A stretch of 64,000 nt of DNA from Bradyrhizobium commune (GCF_015624505.1 NZ_CP061379.1:3162001-3226000), one strand, 5' to 3'. Numbered from the stretch's first letter, positions 1 through 8,689 are shown. Numbers and translations are program-made. Notes: generated by a model not told the origin, from the sequence alone.

Positions 1-2
1 GG

Positions 3-395
3 AAGCCGGGCGACCCAGTCTGGCAGGGCACCATCGACAGCCAGTTCATCGCGGTGCAGGCCCGGCCGATCGCGAACGGCATCCGCCTTGCGCATCAGGG
101 CGTCGAGGTGCCGGTCTATGTCTGGACCGAGGCGGAGGCCGCATCCGCCCGGCTGATGCCGGTGACCACGGCCTCCGACACCGGCAAGAAGCTGCTTTGT
201 CCAATGCCCGGTCTCGTGGTCTCGATCGCGGTGACCGAAGGGCAGGAGATCAAGGCCGGCGAGACGCTGGCCGTGGTCGAAGCCATGAAGATGCAGAACG
301 TGCTCCGCGCCGAGCAGGACGGCACGGTGAAGAAGATCCACGCCAGCGCCGGCGCGACGCTTGCCGTGGACGCGCTGATTTTGGAGTTTGCGTAA
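3..395 (+). CDS. Biotin carboxylase/BCCP subunit of an acyl-CoA carboxylase, 3' end only
   Basis: This is the C-terminal part of the biotin-carrying alpha subunit of an acetyl-/propionyl-CoA carboxylase; the gene begins outside the window. The frame is open from base 3. The last ~75 residues form a biotinyl (BCCP) domain with the canonical biotinylation motif EAMKMQN; the modified lysine codon is at 288-290. Upstream, the stretch around DSQFIAVQARPIANG resembles the BT/linker region of propionyl-CoA carboxylase alpha chains. In the holoenzyme this domain shuttles carboxybiotin between the biotin carboxylase active site and the carboxyltransferase subunit in the cytoplasm. The family is certain; propionyl- versus acetyl- or methylcrotonyl-CoA specificity cannot be decided from this fragment, though PccA is the likeliest. 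The next gene starts 72 bp downstream on the same strand. Confidence 0.9.
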   Translation, partial: KPGDPVWQGTIDSQFIAVQARPIANGIRLAHQGVEVPVYVWTEAEAASARLMPVTTASDTGKKLLCPMPGLVVSIAVTEGQEIKAGETLAVVEAMKMQNVLRAEQDGTVKKIHASAGATLAVDALILEFA

Positions 396-467
396 AGCGT
401 GTGAGCGGGGCCCGTTAGGGCCCCACGGAGTATGTTGCGGCTGCGTCGCAATTGTTGAGAGGGCACC

Positions 468-1334
468 ATGGCGTTCCGTTCCCGCCGCGAGAAACTGCGC
501 TCCATTCTGTCGGGCTCGGCCTGCATCCATCCTGGCTCGGTCTACGACGCTATCTCGATCCGGATTGCCGAGGACCTCGGCTTTCCGATCGGCATGTTCG
601 GCGGCTCGGTCGCTTCGCTGGCCGTGCTCGGCGATCCCGATATCACGCTGATCACGATCACCGAGCTCTGCGAGCAGATGCGGCGGATGTCGCGCGCTTC
701 AGCGCTACCGGTGCTGGTCGATGCCGATCACGGCTATGGCAATGCGCTCAACGTGCGTCGCACGGTGCAGGAGCTGGAGACGACGGGCGCCGCGGGGCTC
801 ACCATCGAGGACACGCTGTTGCCGGCGGCCTTTGGCGAAGCGAAGACCCAGCTGATTTCGCTGGAGGAGGGCGTCGGCAAGATGAAGGCGGCGCTGAGTG
901 GTCGCAGCGATCCCACGCTGGTCATCATGGGCCGCACGGGAGCAGCTTCGATCGCCTCGCTTGAAGACACTATCCGCCGCGCGCAGGCCTATGAGGCGAC
1001 CGGCGTCGATGCGCTGTTCTTCACCGGAATCAAGTCGCGCGCCGAGCTCGAGGCGATCGCGGCGGCGACGCATCTGCCGATCGTGCTCGGCGGCGCGCCG
1101 GAGGAATTGAATGCGCCGGATTATCTCGCCACCCAGCGCGTGCGCATCGCTCTCCAGGGCCACGCGCCGATCGCGGCTGCGACGCAGGCCGTCTACGACA
1201 CGCTGAAGGCGTTGCGCGAGGGCACGTCGCCGAAGGCGCTCAAGGGCCTCGCATCGGCTGAATTGACCAACCGTGTCATGCGCGAGGTCGAGGTGAGGGC
1301 ACGCAGCGCCGACGTCCTCGGGTTGAAAAAATGA
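468..1334 (+). CDS. Oxaloacetate decarboxylase, PEP mutase/isocitrate lyase superfamily
   Basis: A 288-residue cytoplasmic TIM-barrel enzyme of the isocitrate lyase/PEP mutase superfamily. It carries GGSVASL near residue 45, the metal/substrate loop [12 protein letters not shown] near residue 85 and [11 protein letters not shown] near residue 110. These match the Pseudomonas PA4872-type oxaloacetate decarboxylases rather than methylisocitrate lyase, which has a KKCGH active-site loop that is absent here. The family converts oxaloacetate to pyruvate and CO2 with Mg2+. One oddity is GRTGA near residue 150, where relatives usually have ARTNA. A purine-rich site (gagaggg) precedes the ATG. The 3' end overlaps the acylphosphatase start by 4 bp (ATGA), so the two are probably translationally coupled. 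Confidence 0.8.
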   Translation: MAFRSRREKLRSILSGSACIHPGSVYDAISIRIAEDLGFPIGMFGGSVASLAVLGDPDITLITITELCEQMRRMSRASALPVLVDADHGYGNALNVRRTVQELETTGAAGLTIEDTLLPAAFGEAKTQLISLEEGVGKMKAALSGRSDPTLVIMGRTGAASIASLEDTIRRAQAYEATGVDALFFTGIKSRAELEAIAAATHLPIVLGGAPEELNAPDYLATQRVRIALQGHAPIAAATQAVYDTLKALREGTSPKALKGLASAELTNRVMREVEVRARSADVLGLKK

Positions 1335-1630
1335 GCCGGGCGATCCTCCAGGTGATGATCCGCGGGCGCGTTCAGGGCGTCGGCTACCGGGCCTGGGTCG
1401 AATATCAGGCCACCGCGAGCGGCCTCGAAGGCTGGGTCCGCAACCGGCGCGACGGCAGCGTCGAGGCGCTGTTTGCGGGAGCGCCGAAGCACGTCGCCGA
1501 CATGGTCGCGCTGTGCCGCCACGGCCCGCCGTCGGCAAAGGTCGACAGTGTCACCAGCGAGACATCGCGCGTGGACGAACTGAATCTGCGCCGGGCAGGG
1601 GAAGCGTTTTCAGTGTTGCCGACGGTTTAG
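1331..1630 (+). CDS. acyP: Acylphosphatase
   Basis: A 99-residue acylphosphatase, matching the usual ~90-100 residue size. The phosphate-binding loop GRVQGVGYR lies at about residues 13-21, with the catalytic arginine in its last position. The second conserved element, [13 protein letters not shown], follows and includes the catalytic asparagine. The enzyme hydrolyses the carboxyl-phosphate bond of small acyl phosphates in the cytoplasm. Its ATG overlaps the TGA of the upstream decarboxylase by 4 bp. It converges with the histidine kinase gene, leaving only 6 bp between stop codons. Confidence 0.93.
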   Translation: MSRAILQVMIRGRVQGVGYRAWVEYQATASGLEGWVRNRRDGSVEALFAGAPKHVADMVALCRHGPPSAKVDSVTSETSRVDELNLRRAGEAFSVLPTV

Positions 1631-1636
1631 ACAGCC

Positions 1637-3157
1637 TTATCGTGGCAGCTTGGCGATCGCCTCGCTCAGCTCGTGAATCTCGTACGGCTTGCGCAGGATC
1701 GGGAAATCGCCGCGCACGTCGGCGGCGGCCTCGCTGTAGCCGGTGGCGAGCAGGATCGGCAGGCCGGGGCGGATCTGGCGCAAATGATGGGCGAGGGAGA
1801 GCCCGTCCATCTTGCCGGGCATCACGATATCCGTGAAGACGAAGTCGACGCCGTTGTGCTCGAGCTCGCGCAGCGCCGCCTCGGCATCGGGCACGCGGTG
1901 GACCCGGTAGCCGAGCTGCTCGAGCAGGCCGATGCTGACGACGGCGACGTCCGGATTGTCCTCGACGAGCAGCACCGTGCCGCTGCCGCGGAACGCCATC
2001 GCCTCGGTTGTATCCCGCACCGGCGCATCCGTTCCGCGCGGCAACAGGATGGTGAAAGCAGTACCCTTGCCGAGCTCGCTTGCGACCTTCACGGTGCCAC
2101 CGGCCTGATGCGCAAAACCATGCACCTGGGACAGGCCGAGGCCGGTGCCCTTGCCGATCGGCTTCGTCGTGAAGAAGGGCTCAAAAATCTTGTCGACGAC
2201 GTCGGAGGGGATGCCAAGCCCCGTGTCGGCGACATCGATTGCGACGAACTCGCCGGCGAGCAATGTCTCGTCCATGACGACGTTGCGGGCACTGATCGTC
2301 ACCGTGCCGCCGTCGGGCATCGCATCGCGGGCATTGATGACCAGATTGAGCAGCGCGGTCTCGAGCTCGGAGGCGTCGGTCCGGATCGGCCAGAGATCGC
2401 GCGCGACGTCGAAGGCGAGGTGGACGGAGCTGCCGATGCCGGCATCAAGCACCTCTCGGATCGACGCGATACGCTCGGCGAAATCGATCGCCTGCGGATT
2501 GACGCTTTGCCGCCGCGCGAAGGTCAGGAGCTGGCTGGTCAGCGCGGCACCGCGTCTGGTCGCTGTCTCGATCGCCGAGATCGCGCGGTCGAGCTTCGCG
2601 TCCTCGGTGCCGCTCTTCTTCAGGATGTGAAGGCTGCCGCTGATGATCATCAGCAGGTTGTTGAAGTCGTGCGCCACGCCGCCAGTGAGCTGGCCGAGGG
2701 CATCGAATTTCTGGGATTCGGCGAGCTGCTTCTGCATCGCCTCGAGCTTGATCTGCGCATCGCGCCGCTCGGTGATGTCGCGCGTGATCTTGGCGAAGCC
2801 GATGAGCTGGTCGTCCTCGTAGATCGGGTCGATCACCACGCTTGCCCAGAAGAAGCTGCCGTCCTTGCGGACGCGCCAGCCTTCCTCCTCGTAGCGTCCC
2901 TTGTCCCGGGCGATGCCGAGCGCCCGGGCCGGCTTGCCATTGGCGCGGTCGGTCTCGGTGTAGAAGCGCGAAAAATGCTGCCCGACGATCTCCTCGGACG
3001 AGTATCCCTTGATGCGCTCGCCGCCGATGTTCCAGCTGGTGATGATCCCAGTGGGGTCGAGCATGTAGAGGGCGTAGTCGGCGACACCTTCAACCAACAG
3101 CCGGAAACTTCGTTCGCTCTCGAGCAAGTCTCTCTGCTGACTGAATTTTTTAACCAT
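1637..3157 (-). CDS. PAS-domain hybrid sensor histidine kinase with C-terminal receiver
   Basis: A soluble hybrid histidine kinase of 506 residues from the chosen start. Domain order: PAS domain (~residues 15-130, ending in the PAC signature RDITERR), HisKA with the phospho-acceptor in GGVAHDFNNLL, HATPase with N box NLVINARDAMPDG, G1 DTGLGIP and G2 GKGTGLGLS, then a receiver domain with the phosphorylatable Asp in FTDIVMPG and the conserved Lys in RKPYE. There is no membrane segment, so it senses a cytoplasmic signal, possibly redox or small-molecule through PAS. The ATG at 3157 is preferred because a GAGGTGGGG stretch lies upstream; a TTG start at 3193 would add 12 residues. It is divergent from the GbsR-like regulator. 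No output regulator is adjacent. Confidence 0.88.
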   Translation of the reverse strand: MVKKFSQQRDLLESERSFRLLVEGVADYALYMLDPTGIITSWNIGGERIKGYSSEEIVGQHFSRFYTETDRANGKPARALGIARDKGRYEEEGWRVRKDGSFFWASVVIDPIYEDDQLIGFAKITRDITERRDAQIKLEAMQKQLAESQKFDALGQLTGGVAHDFNNLLMIISGSLHILKKSGTEDAKLDRAISAIETATRRGAALTSQLLTFARRQSVNPQAIDFAERIASIREVLDAGIGSSVHLAFDVARDLWPIRTDASELETALLNLVINARDAMPDGGTVTISARNVVMDETLLAGEFVAIDVADTGLGIPSDVVDKIFEPFFTTKPIGKGTGLGLSQVHGFAHQAGGTVKVASELGKGTAFTILLPRGTDAPVRDTTEAMAFRGSGTVLLVEDNPDVAVVSIGLLEQLGYRVHRVPDAEAALRELEHNGVDFVFTDIVMPGKMDGLSLAHHLRQIRPGLPILLATGYSEAAADVRGDFPILRKPYEIHELSEAIAKLPR

Positions 3158-3275
3158 TCCTGAAACCCCACCTCGACGGGTGCAAACGTTCAAAAGGGCG
3201 TTTGGTTCCCGTTCTCTGGGATGTTTTTAGGCAAATACGCCGGGCGGTATGCACGAGGCAAGCCGTCGGGAACAC

Positions 3276-3304
3276 TTGACAGCCAATCCGATCTATCGGA
3301 TATT
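3276..3304 (+). promoter_or_regulatory. Sigma70-like promoter of the GbsR/MarR-type regulator
   Basis: TTGACA at 3276-3281 is a perfect -35 box. Seventeen bases later GATATT (3299-3304) matches the -10 consensus at 4 of 6 positions. The ATG at 3311 begins only 7 bases beyond the -10, so the transcript would be essentially leaderless. One dyad fills the spacer and another overlaps the -10 and start codon, which points to direct repression. Promoter function is inferred. Confidence 0.55.
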
Positions 3305-3322
3305 TCTGTTATGACAGAAATA
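3286..3322. promoter_or_regulatory. Two perfect inverted repeats, probable operator
   Basis: The first dyad is ATCCGAT-CT-ATCGGAT at 3286-3301, between the -35 and -10 boxes. The second is TATTTCTGT-TATG-ACAGAAATA at 3301-3322, which overlaps the -10 box and contains the regulator's ATG (3311-3313) in its centre. Both arms of both dyads pair perfectly. This is the geometry expected for autorepression by the dimeric winged-helix protein encoded just downstream; the binding protein itself is inferred. Confidence 0.55.
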
Positions 3323-3868
3323 ACAGGAAAGAAAAGACTTCCCGCCGCCGTCGAGCGCTTCATCCTGCATTGGGGCGACATGGGCGACGGGTGGGGCGTC
3401 AACCGCTCGGTCAGCCAGATCCACGGGCTGCTCTATCTCGCGGAGGCGCCGATGACCGCGGAGGACATCGCCGACACGCTCGGCATGGCCCGGTCCAACG
3501 TCTCCAACTCGATCAAGGAGCTGCTCGCCTGGAACCTGATCCGGCGGGTGCCGATCCTCGGCGATCGCCGCGACCATTACGAGGCCGAGACCGACATCTG
3601 GGAAGTCGCGGCGCGCATCGCGGCGCGGCGCAAGGAACGGGAACTCGATCCGGCGATTGCGGCGCTCCGGGCCTGTGTGTCCGATGCCGCTGACGATCCA
3701 GCCATCAGTCCGGTCGCAAGCAAGCGGCTGAAGGAGATGCTCTCCTTCACCGAGCTCGCCGACCACTGGTTCATGCAGATGCTGAAGGTGCCGCGGCCGC
3801 GGCTGGTCGCCCTGATGCGGCTTGGCGAGAAGATCGCCAACCTGCTGCCGCTCGGCAAGGCCAAATAG
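3311..3868 (+). CDS. GbsR/MarR-family winged-helix transcriptional regulator
   Basis: A 185-residue regulator of the GbsR branch of the MarR superfamily. The N-terminal segment VERFILHWGDMG and the following SQIHGLLYLAE are typical of GbsR-like proteins. The recognition helix region is MTAEDIADTLGMARSNVSNS, and the wing follows near GDRRDHY. The start at 3311 keeps the whole family N terminus; an upstream in-frame start at 3221 would add 30 residues that do not look family-like and would ignore the promoter. It is followed 15 bp later by the DUF4166 gene and probably forms an operon with it and the epimerase, which it may control. The ligand is unknown; GbsR relatives in Bacillus sense choline, but that cannot be carried over here. 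Confidence 0.82.
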   Translation: MTEITGKKRLPAAVERFILHWGDMGDGWGVNRSVSQIHGLLYLAEAPMTAEDIADTLGMARSNVSNSIKELLAWNLIRRVPILGDRRDHYEAETDIWEVAARIAARRKERELDPAIAALRACVSDAADDPAISPVASKRLKEMLSFTELADHWFMQMLKVPRPRLVALMRLGEKIANLLPLGKAK

Positions 3869-3883
3869 TTTGAGGAGGGTGCG

Positions 3884-4549
3884 ATGACGTCGGAAAGATT
3901 ATCAGGCTCCAACGCATCTCTTCCCGCTCACACCAAGCTGCTCGACGACCGCCGCTTCCGCGCACTGCTGTCGGACGAGGATTGGGGCCGGCTGCCGCTC
4001 GCGACCTGGCGCCGTTTTTCCAAGCGAGTCGCCGACGGCGACAGCGTCGTCTATGTCGGAATCGTCCACGAGGTCTTCTTCAGCAATATCGGCTGGTGGT
4101 TCGCGCAAGCCGCGCGCCTGATCGGCGGCCCGTTGCCGATTGGCCGCGACACCGGGGTCCCCATGATCGTCACCGTCACCGAGGACGGCGCGAGCGGCGG
4201 CCAGACCTGGACCCGCATCTGCGCACGCAAGCACGGTTTTCCGCAGGTCATTCATTCCGCAAAGCGCTTCGCAGGTCCTACCGGCCTCGAGGAATATGTC
4301 GGCTTCGGCGTCTCGATGGCGCTGCGCATCGCGGTCGAGGGCGAGACGCTGACCTTTCGCAGCGCCGGGTACGGCCTCCAGCTCGGCAGTTTCTGGATCC
4401 CGCTGCCGCAATGGCTGACGCCGGGCGACCTCACGGTGACGCACCGCGATCTCGGCGAGGGCGCCTTCCGCTTCACACTGGATGTCGTTCATCCGCGTTA
4501 CGGCGCGCTGATCCACCAGTCCGCCACCTTCAGGGAGGCCGTGTCATGA
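3884..4549 (+). CDS. DUF4166 domain protein
   Basis: A 221-residue protein that appears to be a DUF4166 family member, judged by the LIGGPLPIGRDTGVPMIV segment near residues 80-100 and its usual placement beside DoxX-like or TIGR01777 epimerase genes. Its biochemical function is unknown. No signal peptide or clear membrane helix is visible. A strong ribosome binding site (GAGGAGGG) lies just upstream of the ATG. The stop codon overlaps the start of the epimerase gene (ATGA), indicating translational coupling and a shared function. Confidence 0.75.
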   Translation: MTSERLSGSNASLPAHTKLLDDRRFRALLSDEDWGRLPLATWRRFSKRVADGDSVVYVGIVHEVFFSNIGWWFAQAARLIGGPLPIGRDTGVPMIVTVTEDGASGGQTWTRICARKHGFPQVIHSAKRFAGPTGLEEYVGFGVSMALRIAVEGETLTFRSAGYGLQLGSFWIPLPQWLTPGDLTVTHRDLGEGAFRFTLDVVHPRYGALIHQSATFREAVS

Positions 4550-5982
4550 CGCCGCTGTTGTGGACACTCATCGCCATCCAGATCGTGATGGGCGTGTTCG
4601 ACACCTTCTATCACCACGAATTCACCGAGCGACTGGCCTGGCGGGTCTCGCAGCGTTTCGAGCTGAAGCTGCACGGCATCCGCAACATGTTCTACGCGCT
4701 GCTGTTCCTCGTGCTCGGCTGGCTCGAGGTGCATGGTGTGCTGGCGCTCCTGATCGTCGTCGTGCTGGTCGCCGAGATCGTCATCACGCTGATGGATTTC
4801 GTCGAGGAGGATCTGAGCCGAAAACTGCCGGCGAGCGAGCGGATCAACCATACGCTGCTTGCGATCAATTACGGTGCCATCCTGGTGCTGTTGCTGCCGG
4901 TGCTGATCGATTGGGCCTTGCAGCCCTTCGGCGTGAGCGTTGCCTATCAGGGCTTGCTCAGCATCGCGGCAGCAGCTTGCGCAGCCGGCGCGGCGCTCTG
5001 CGGCGTCAGGGATTTTGCGGCGATGCGCCGGCTCGGCCGTATGAAAAGCATGCCTGCGCCCGGACTTGTCGAGAAGCTCGCCAGCCGCAAGACCGTGCTG
5101 ATCACGGGTGCCACCGGCTTCATCGGCAGCCGGCTTGCGGCAAGCCTCAGCGGGGCGGGGCATCACGTCATCGCGCTGATCCGTAGTCCCGCGAAGGCCG
5201 AGATGCTGCCGCCGCCGGTCACGCTGATCACCAGCCTCGAGCAGCTTGCCGCGGACACGCGCATCGACGCCATCGTCAACCTCGCCGGCGAGCCGATCGG
5301 TAATGGCCTCTGGACCGAGGCGAAGCGCGCGAAGATCATCGGCTCGCGCATCGACATGACCGGCGAGGTCGTGAAGCTGATCGCGCGGCTCGAGCGCAAG
5401 CCCGAATTGCTTGTCAGCGGCTCCGCGATCGGCTGGTACGGCTTGTGGGCCGACCAGGTGCTGACGGAGTCGGCCAAGTCGCACGCCTGCTTCAGCCACG
5501 AGCTCTGCGCGGCCTGGGAGAAGGCGGCGCGGCCGGCCGAGGAGCTTGGCGTGCGCGTGGTCTATTTGCGCATCGGCCTCGTGCTTGGCACCGAAGGCGG
5601 CTTCATTACGCGTATGCTGACGCCGTTCGAGTTCGGCCTCGGCGGTCCGCTCGGCACCGGGCGGCAGTGGATGTCCTGGATCGAGCGCGACGATCTGATC
5701 CGGCTGATCGCCTATGTGATCGCGACGCCCGATCTCGTGGGTCCCGTCAATGCCACCGCGCCGATCCCGGTCACCAATGCAAAGTTCACCGAGGAGCTCG
5801 GCCGCCGCCTGCATCGGCCCGCGGTGTTCCGCATTCCCGGTGGCCTCTTGCGCCGGATCGGCGGCGGCTTTGCCGACGAGCTTCTGCTCGGCGGTCAGCG
5901 CGTGCTGCCGAACAAGGCGCTGAGTCGCGGCTTTGTGTTCCGCCACGAAACGCTGCGCAGCGCGTTCGAGGCGATCTTGTGA
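4546..5982 (+). CDS. TIGR01777-type NAD-dependent epimerase/dehydratase with N-terminal membrane domain
   Basis: A 478-residue fusion. Residues ~1-160 contain about four hydrophobic helices, for example around FYALLFLVLGWL and ALLIVVVLVAEIVITL. From about residue 183 there is a soluble SDR domain with the nucleotide-binding motif TGATGFIG, the conserved NLAGEPI segment and SGSAIGWYG, which are hallmarks of the TIGR01777 (YfcH-like) epimerase family. The C terminus matches the DUF1731 tail of that family. It is probably an inner-membrane-anchored NAD(P)-dependent oxidoreductase; the substrate is unknown. The start at 4546 is fixed by the 4-bp overlap with the DUF4166 gene; the frame is open further upstream, but that part lies inside the DUF4166 gene. 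Confidence 0.83.
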   Translation: MTPLLWTLIAIQIVMGVFDTFYHHEFTERLAWRVSQRFELKLHGIRNMFYALLFLVLGWLEVHGVLALLIVVVLVAEIVITLMDFVEEDLSRKLPASERINHTLLAINYGAILVLLLPVLIDWALQPFGVSVAYQGLLSIAAAACAAGAALCGVRDFAAMRRLGRMKSMPAPGLVEKLASRKTVLITGATGFIGSRLAASLSGAGHHVIALIRSPAKAEMLPPPVTLITSLEQLAADTRIDAIVNLAGEPIGNGLWTEAKRAKIIGSRIDMTGEVVKLIARLERKPELLVSGSAIGWYGLWADQVLTESAKSHACFSHELCAAWEKAARPAEELGVRVVYLRIGLVLGTEGGFITRMLTPFEFGLGGPLGTGRQWMSWIERDDLIRLIAYVIATPDLVGPVNATAPIPVTNAKFTEELGRRLHRPAVFRIPGGLLRRIGGGFADELLLGGQRVLPNKALSRGFVFRHETLRSAFEAIL

Positions 5983-5991
5983 GGCGGTGTC

Positions 5992-6846
5992 CTAGTTCGC
6001 CGCAACGCTCCGAAATGTCGCTGCCACCGCGCGGAGGGCTGCGAGCTTGGCGGGATCGCTGACCTTCGAATGCAGCATCACCTTCGAGCTGCCGAGCTTT
6101 GGTAGCTTGTGCGCCGGCCCGATGTCGACCAACCCGGGAGGCGCGATCCGCCGCGCCAGCGGCGCGATCGCAAGCCCGGCGAGAGCGGCCGCAACCACGG
6201 CCGTGACTCCGCCACCGACAAAACGCTCGCGCCAGGCAATGCCCGCCTTGTCGAGCGCGCGCACCGCGACGGCGCGGACGCCGCAGGGTGGGGCGAGTGT
6301 TGCAAGCGGCAGCGCTTCTCCCTTCGGCAGGGTGAAGCGTCGTGACGCGAACCAGCCGAACTCATCCTCGGCCAGCTTCTCGCCACCGCGGCGGCTGCCT
6401 TCCTGGCGCACGATCACGGCATCGAGCCGGCCCGCATCATAGGCGTCCTGCATCTCGCGCGAGAAGCCGATGGTGACGGCGAGGGTGAGCTTTGGCGAGA
6501 TCGCGTGCAGGCGTTCGAGCAGCGACACCAGCTCGGGGCCTGCTGCGTGGTCGGAGATGCCGAGCGAGAGCGATTGGGCCGCCGGTGCCTCGCCCGACAG
6601 CGCGCGGTCATGCGCCTGCATCAGCGTGCGGGCGCGATCTAGGAAATCCGCGCCGTCCGCGGTGAGCTGCACCGCGCGCGGCGAGCGCTCGACGAGCCGT
6701 TTGCCGAGCAGCGCCTCCAGCCGCTGAAGCTTGAGACTGACGGCGGCTTGCGTCGTGCCGAGCGCTTCGGCCGCACGCGTAAAGCTCTGGAGGTCGGCGA
6801 CCAGCAGGAAGGCCTGGACAGTGGCGATGTCGAGCGTGGCTGCCAT
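5992..6846 (-). CDS. LysR-family transcriptional regulator
   Basis: A 284-residue LysR-type regulator of standard length. The N-terminal winged HTH spans residues ~8-65 with the signature QSFTRAAEALGTTQAAVSLK followed by RLEALLGKRLVERSPRAVQLT. The remainder forms the two-lobed periplasmic-binding-protein-like effector domain. It is divergent from the tautomerase gene, and a dyad typical of LysR sites lies in the 112-bp gap, so it probably controls itself and the tautomerase gene. The inducer is unknown. Confidence 0.9.
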   Translation of the reverse strand: MAATLDIATVQAFLLVADLQSFTRAAEALGTTQAAVSLKLQRLEALLGKRLVERSPRAVQLTADGADFLDRARTLMQAHDRALSGEAPAAQSLSLGISDHAAGPELVSLLERLHAISPKLTLAVTIGFSREMQDAYDAGRLDAVIVRQEGSRRGGEKLAEDEFGWFASRRFTLPKGEALPLATLAPPCGVRAVAVRALDKAGIAWRERFVGGGVTAVVAAALAGLAIAPLARRIAPPGLVDIGPAHKLPKLGSSKVMLHSKVSDPAKLAALRAVAATFRSVAAN

Positions 6847-6862
6847 TATGATTGTTTATCAC

Positions 6863-6887
6863 TGGTATCAGGAGAGATAAGATACCA
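6863..6887. promoter_or_regulatory. LysR-type operator (T-N11-A class dyad)
   Basis: TGGTATC at 6863-6869 is repeated inverted as GATACCA at 6881-6887 with an 11-base spacer. It sits 17 bp upstream of the LysR gene start and 72 bp upstream of the tautomerase start, the standard place for an LTTR recognition site. A second shorter dyad (TTATC at 6856, GATAA at 6876) overlaps it. Binding is inferred. Confidence 0.5.
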
Positions 6888-6958
6888 AAATGACGAGCGG
6901 AGGTCTAGTTTCTCACCAACGCCTCGCAAGTCCCGCGCGGCATTCGAGGAGAACGACA

Positions 6959-7384
6959 ATGCCCCTGATCACCGTATCCTACGCCTCGTCCCGCCAGTCG
7001 CCCTTGCTGAAGGCCGATATCGCGAGTGCCGTGTCCGAGCTCACCGCAAAGATCCTGCACAAGGATCCCAAGGTCACTGCCATCATCGTGAAGTCGGTCG
7101 ATGCGAGCGACTGGTTCGCCGGCGGCAAATCGCTCGCCGACCAGAGGCTCGCGAGCTACTGGATCGACATCCATGTCACCGAAGGCACCAACACCAAGGA
7201 CGAAAAGGCGGCCTATCTCGCCGCGATGTTCCAGCGCATGGCCGAGATTATCGGCCCGCTGCACCCCGAAACCTATCTGCATGTCGACGAGGTCAGGGGC
7301 GACGCCTATGGTTTCGGCGGCCTGACCCAGGAGTGGCGCTACATCGCCCGCAAGCGCGATGTCGCATCCGAGCGCGCGGCTTAG
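6959..7384 (+). CDS. Tautomerase (4-oxalocrotonate tautomerase superfamily)
   Basis: A 141-residue tautomerase-superfamily protein starting Met-Pro, so that Pro becomes the N-terminal catalytic base after Met removal (MPLITVSY). The start at 6959 is chosen because an AGGAG ribosome site lies at 6947-6951 and because the N-terminal proline is essential in this family; an earlier in-frame start at 6890 would bury it. At 141 residues it is longer than the ~62-residue 4-OT and closer to fused or cis-CaaD-sized members. The substrate is unknown. It is divergent from a LysR regulator and its stop overlaps the lipB stop by a few bases. Confidence 0.8.
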   Translation: MPLITVSYASSRQSPLLKADIASAVSELTAKILHKDPKVTAIIVKSVDASDWFAGGKSLADQRLASYWIDIHVTEGTNTKDEKAAYLAAMFQRMAEIIGPLHPETYLHVDEVRGDAYGFGGLTQEWRYIARKRDVASERAA

Positions 7385-8118
7385 GCTACCGCCTCCCGCA
7401 GCAGCGCCTTCGTCGGGCCGAATAGCTCTTCGAAGGCCTGCCGGAGCGCGACGTCGACATCGGCCACGGTCACGAGCTGGCCGAGGTCGACCAGCGAGGT
7501 GACGCCATAACGGGGATCGGCGACGCCGCAGGGCACGATGCCAGCGAAATGCGAGAGCTCCGGCTCGACGTTGATGGCGATGCCGTGGAACGAGACCCAG
7601 CGCTTCAGGCGGACGCCGATCGCCGCGATCTTGTCCTCGTGCTCAGGACCCTTGTCGGGCCGCTTCACCCAGACACCGACCCGGTCCTCGCGCCGCTCGC
7701 CACAAACGTTGAAGGCGGCGAGCGTCTTCAGGATCAGCTCCTCCAGGCTCGCGACATAGGCACGTACATCCGGCCGGCGGCGCTTGAGATCGAGCATGAT
7801 GTAGGCCACGCGCTGGCCGGGGCCGTGATAGGTGAGCTGGCCGCCGCGGCCGGTCGCAAACGTCGGGAATCGCGGGTCGAGCAGGTCGGAGGCCTTTCCG
7901 GAGGTACCGGAGGTGTACAGCGGCGGGTGCTCCAGCAGCCAGACCAGCTCCGGGCTTTGGCCTGCCGCAATCGCGGCAACGCGCGCCTCCATCGCGGCCA
8001 CGGCATCCGGATAGGGCACAGGCGCGTCCGAAATCCGCCACTCCACGGGAGAGCCAATGGAGGCGGAAAATGACGTCAAATCGAGGTCTTGGCGGGGGTT
8101 TTGAGGCGAATTAACCAT
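7381..8118 (-). CDS. lipB: Octanoyl-[ACP]:protein N-octanoyltransferase LipB
   Basis: A 245-residue LipB, which moves the octanoyl group from octanoyl-ACP to lipoyl domains of 2-oxoacid dehydrogenases and the glycine cleavage system, the first step of lipoate synthesis. The motifs [13 protein letters not shown], the catalytic lysine in KIAAIGVR and the catalytic cysteine in IVPCGV are all present. The N-terminal ~25 residues before VEWRISD are a common alphaproteobacterial extension. It is divergent from the FliN-like gene (67 bp apart) and converges with the tautomerase gene, overlapping it by 3-4 bp. Confidence 0.96.
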   Translation of the reverse strand: MVNSPQNPRQDLDLTSFSASIGSPVEWRISDAPVPYPDAVAAMEARVAAIAAGQSPELVWLLEHPPLYTSGTSGKASDLLDPRFPTFATGRGGQLTYHGPGQRVAYIMLDLKRRRPDVRAYVASLEELILKTLAAFNVCGERREDRVGVWVKRPDKGPEHEDKIAAIGVRLKRWVSFHGIAINVEPELSHFAGIVPCGVADPRYGVTSLVDLGQLVTVADVDVALRQAFEELFGPTKALLREAVA

Positions 8119-8185
8119 TGGCTAACCATAACGTGGTGATGATTGCAGGCGCAAATGCAGAGTCCCAAGTTGCGGCGGTGCTGAA

Positions 8186-8428
8186 GTGCCCACTCTCGAT
8201 AAAGTCACCGTGGATCTCATGGTCGTCCTCGGGACGACCACCATGCCAATCCATCAGGTATTACGTCTTTCCCGCGGCGCCATCATTGAGCTCGACGCAA
8301 CCGAGGCCGACGAGGTCAAGGTTCTCGCCAACAATCTGCCGGTCGCTTCCGGCGTCGTGCTGGTCGATCGCAACCGGATCGCAGTCGAGGTCAAGCAGAT
8401 GCTGCCGCGTTCGGCAGGCAGCCGGTAG
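8186..8428 (+). CDS. fliN: FliN-like flagellar motor switch protein (SpoA/C-ring domain)
   Basis: An 80-residue protein consisting almost entirely of a FliN/YscQ C-terminal (SpoA) domain: VDLMVVLGTTTMPIHQVLRL, then a GAIIELD strand and VDRNRIAVEV. FliN forms part of the cytoplasmic C-ring of the flagellar switch. The start is GTG at 8186; no ATG lies in frame between the upstream stop at 8129 and this codon. No other flagellar gene is nearby, so this is an isolated FliN-like gene and may be an accessory copy rather than the main fliN. Confidence 0.8.
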   Translation: MPTLDKVTVDLMVVLGTTTMPIHQVLRLSRGAIIELDATEADEVKVLANNLPVASGVVLVDRNRIAVEVKQMLPRSAGSR

Positions 8429-8604
8429 GGGCTTCGGACCCGCTGGGGCCCCGGGTGCCCGATAGGGCCGATCCGGGCAGGGACTGAATTTTCCTGCCAA
8501 GCTTGTGGAATTCGGGGCCTTTGCAGGCTTGTATCCCCCTGATGGATTTGTTAGATCGGCGGCCGTTGATCCGGCCGGCCACAAGGCTGAGGCCGGATTT
8601 TCTA

Positions 8605-8689
8605 GCGCTCGTGGCGGAACTGGTAGACGCGCTGCCTTGAGGTGGCAGTGGGTAACACCGTGGGGGTTCGAGTCCCTCCGAGCGCACCA
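8605..8689 (+). tRNA. tRNA-Leu (anticodon GAG)
   Basis: An 85-base class II tRNA with encoded CCA. The acceptor stem GCGCTCG (8605-8611) pairs with CGAGCGC (8679-8685), followed by discriminator A and CCA (8687-8689). The anticodon loop TTGAGGT is closed by CTGCC/GGCAG and gives anticodon GAG at 8639-8641, reading CUC leucine codons. The long variable arm and the GGTTCGAGTCC T-loop are present. tRNA-Leu genes are common integration sites, but no integrase or repeat of this 3' end is seen in the window. Confidence 0.97.

Noticed and set aside
8605..8689. tRNA-Leu as attachment site of an integrative island carrying the PKS
   Set aside because: No integrase, transposase or second copy of the tRNA 3' end was seen within the window. 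The right boundary may lie outside.
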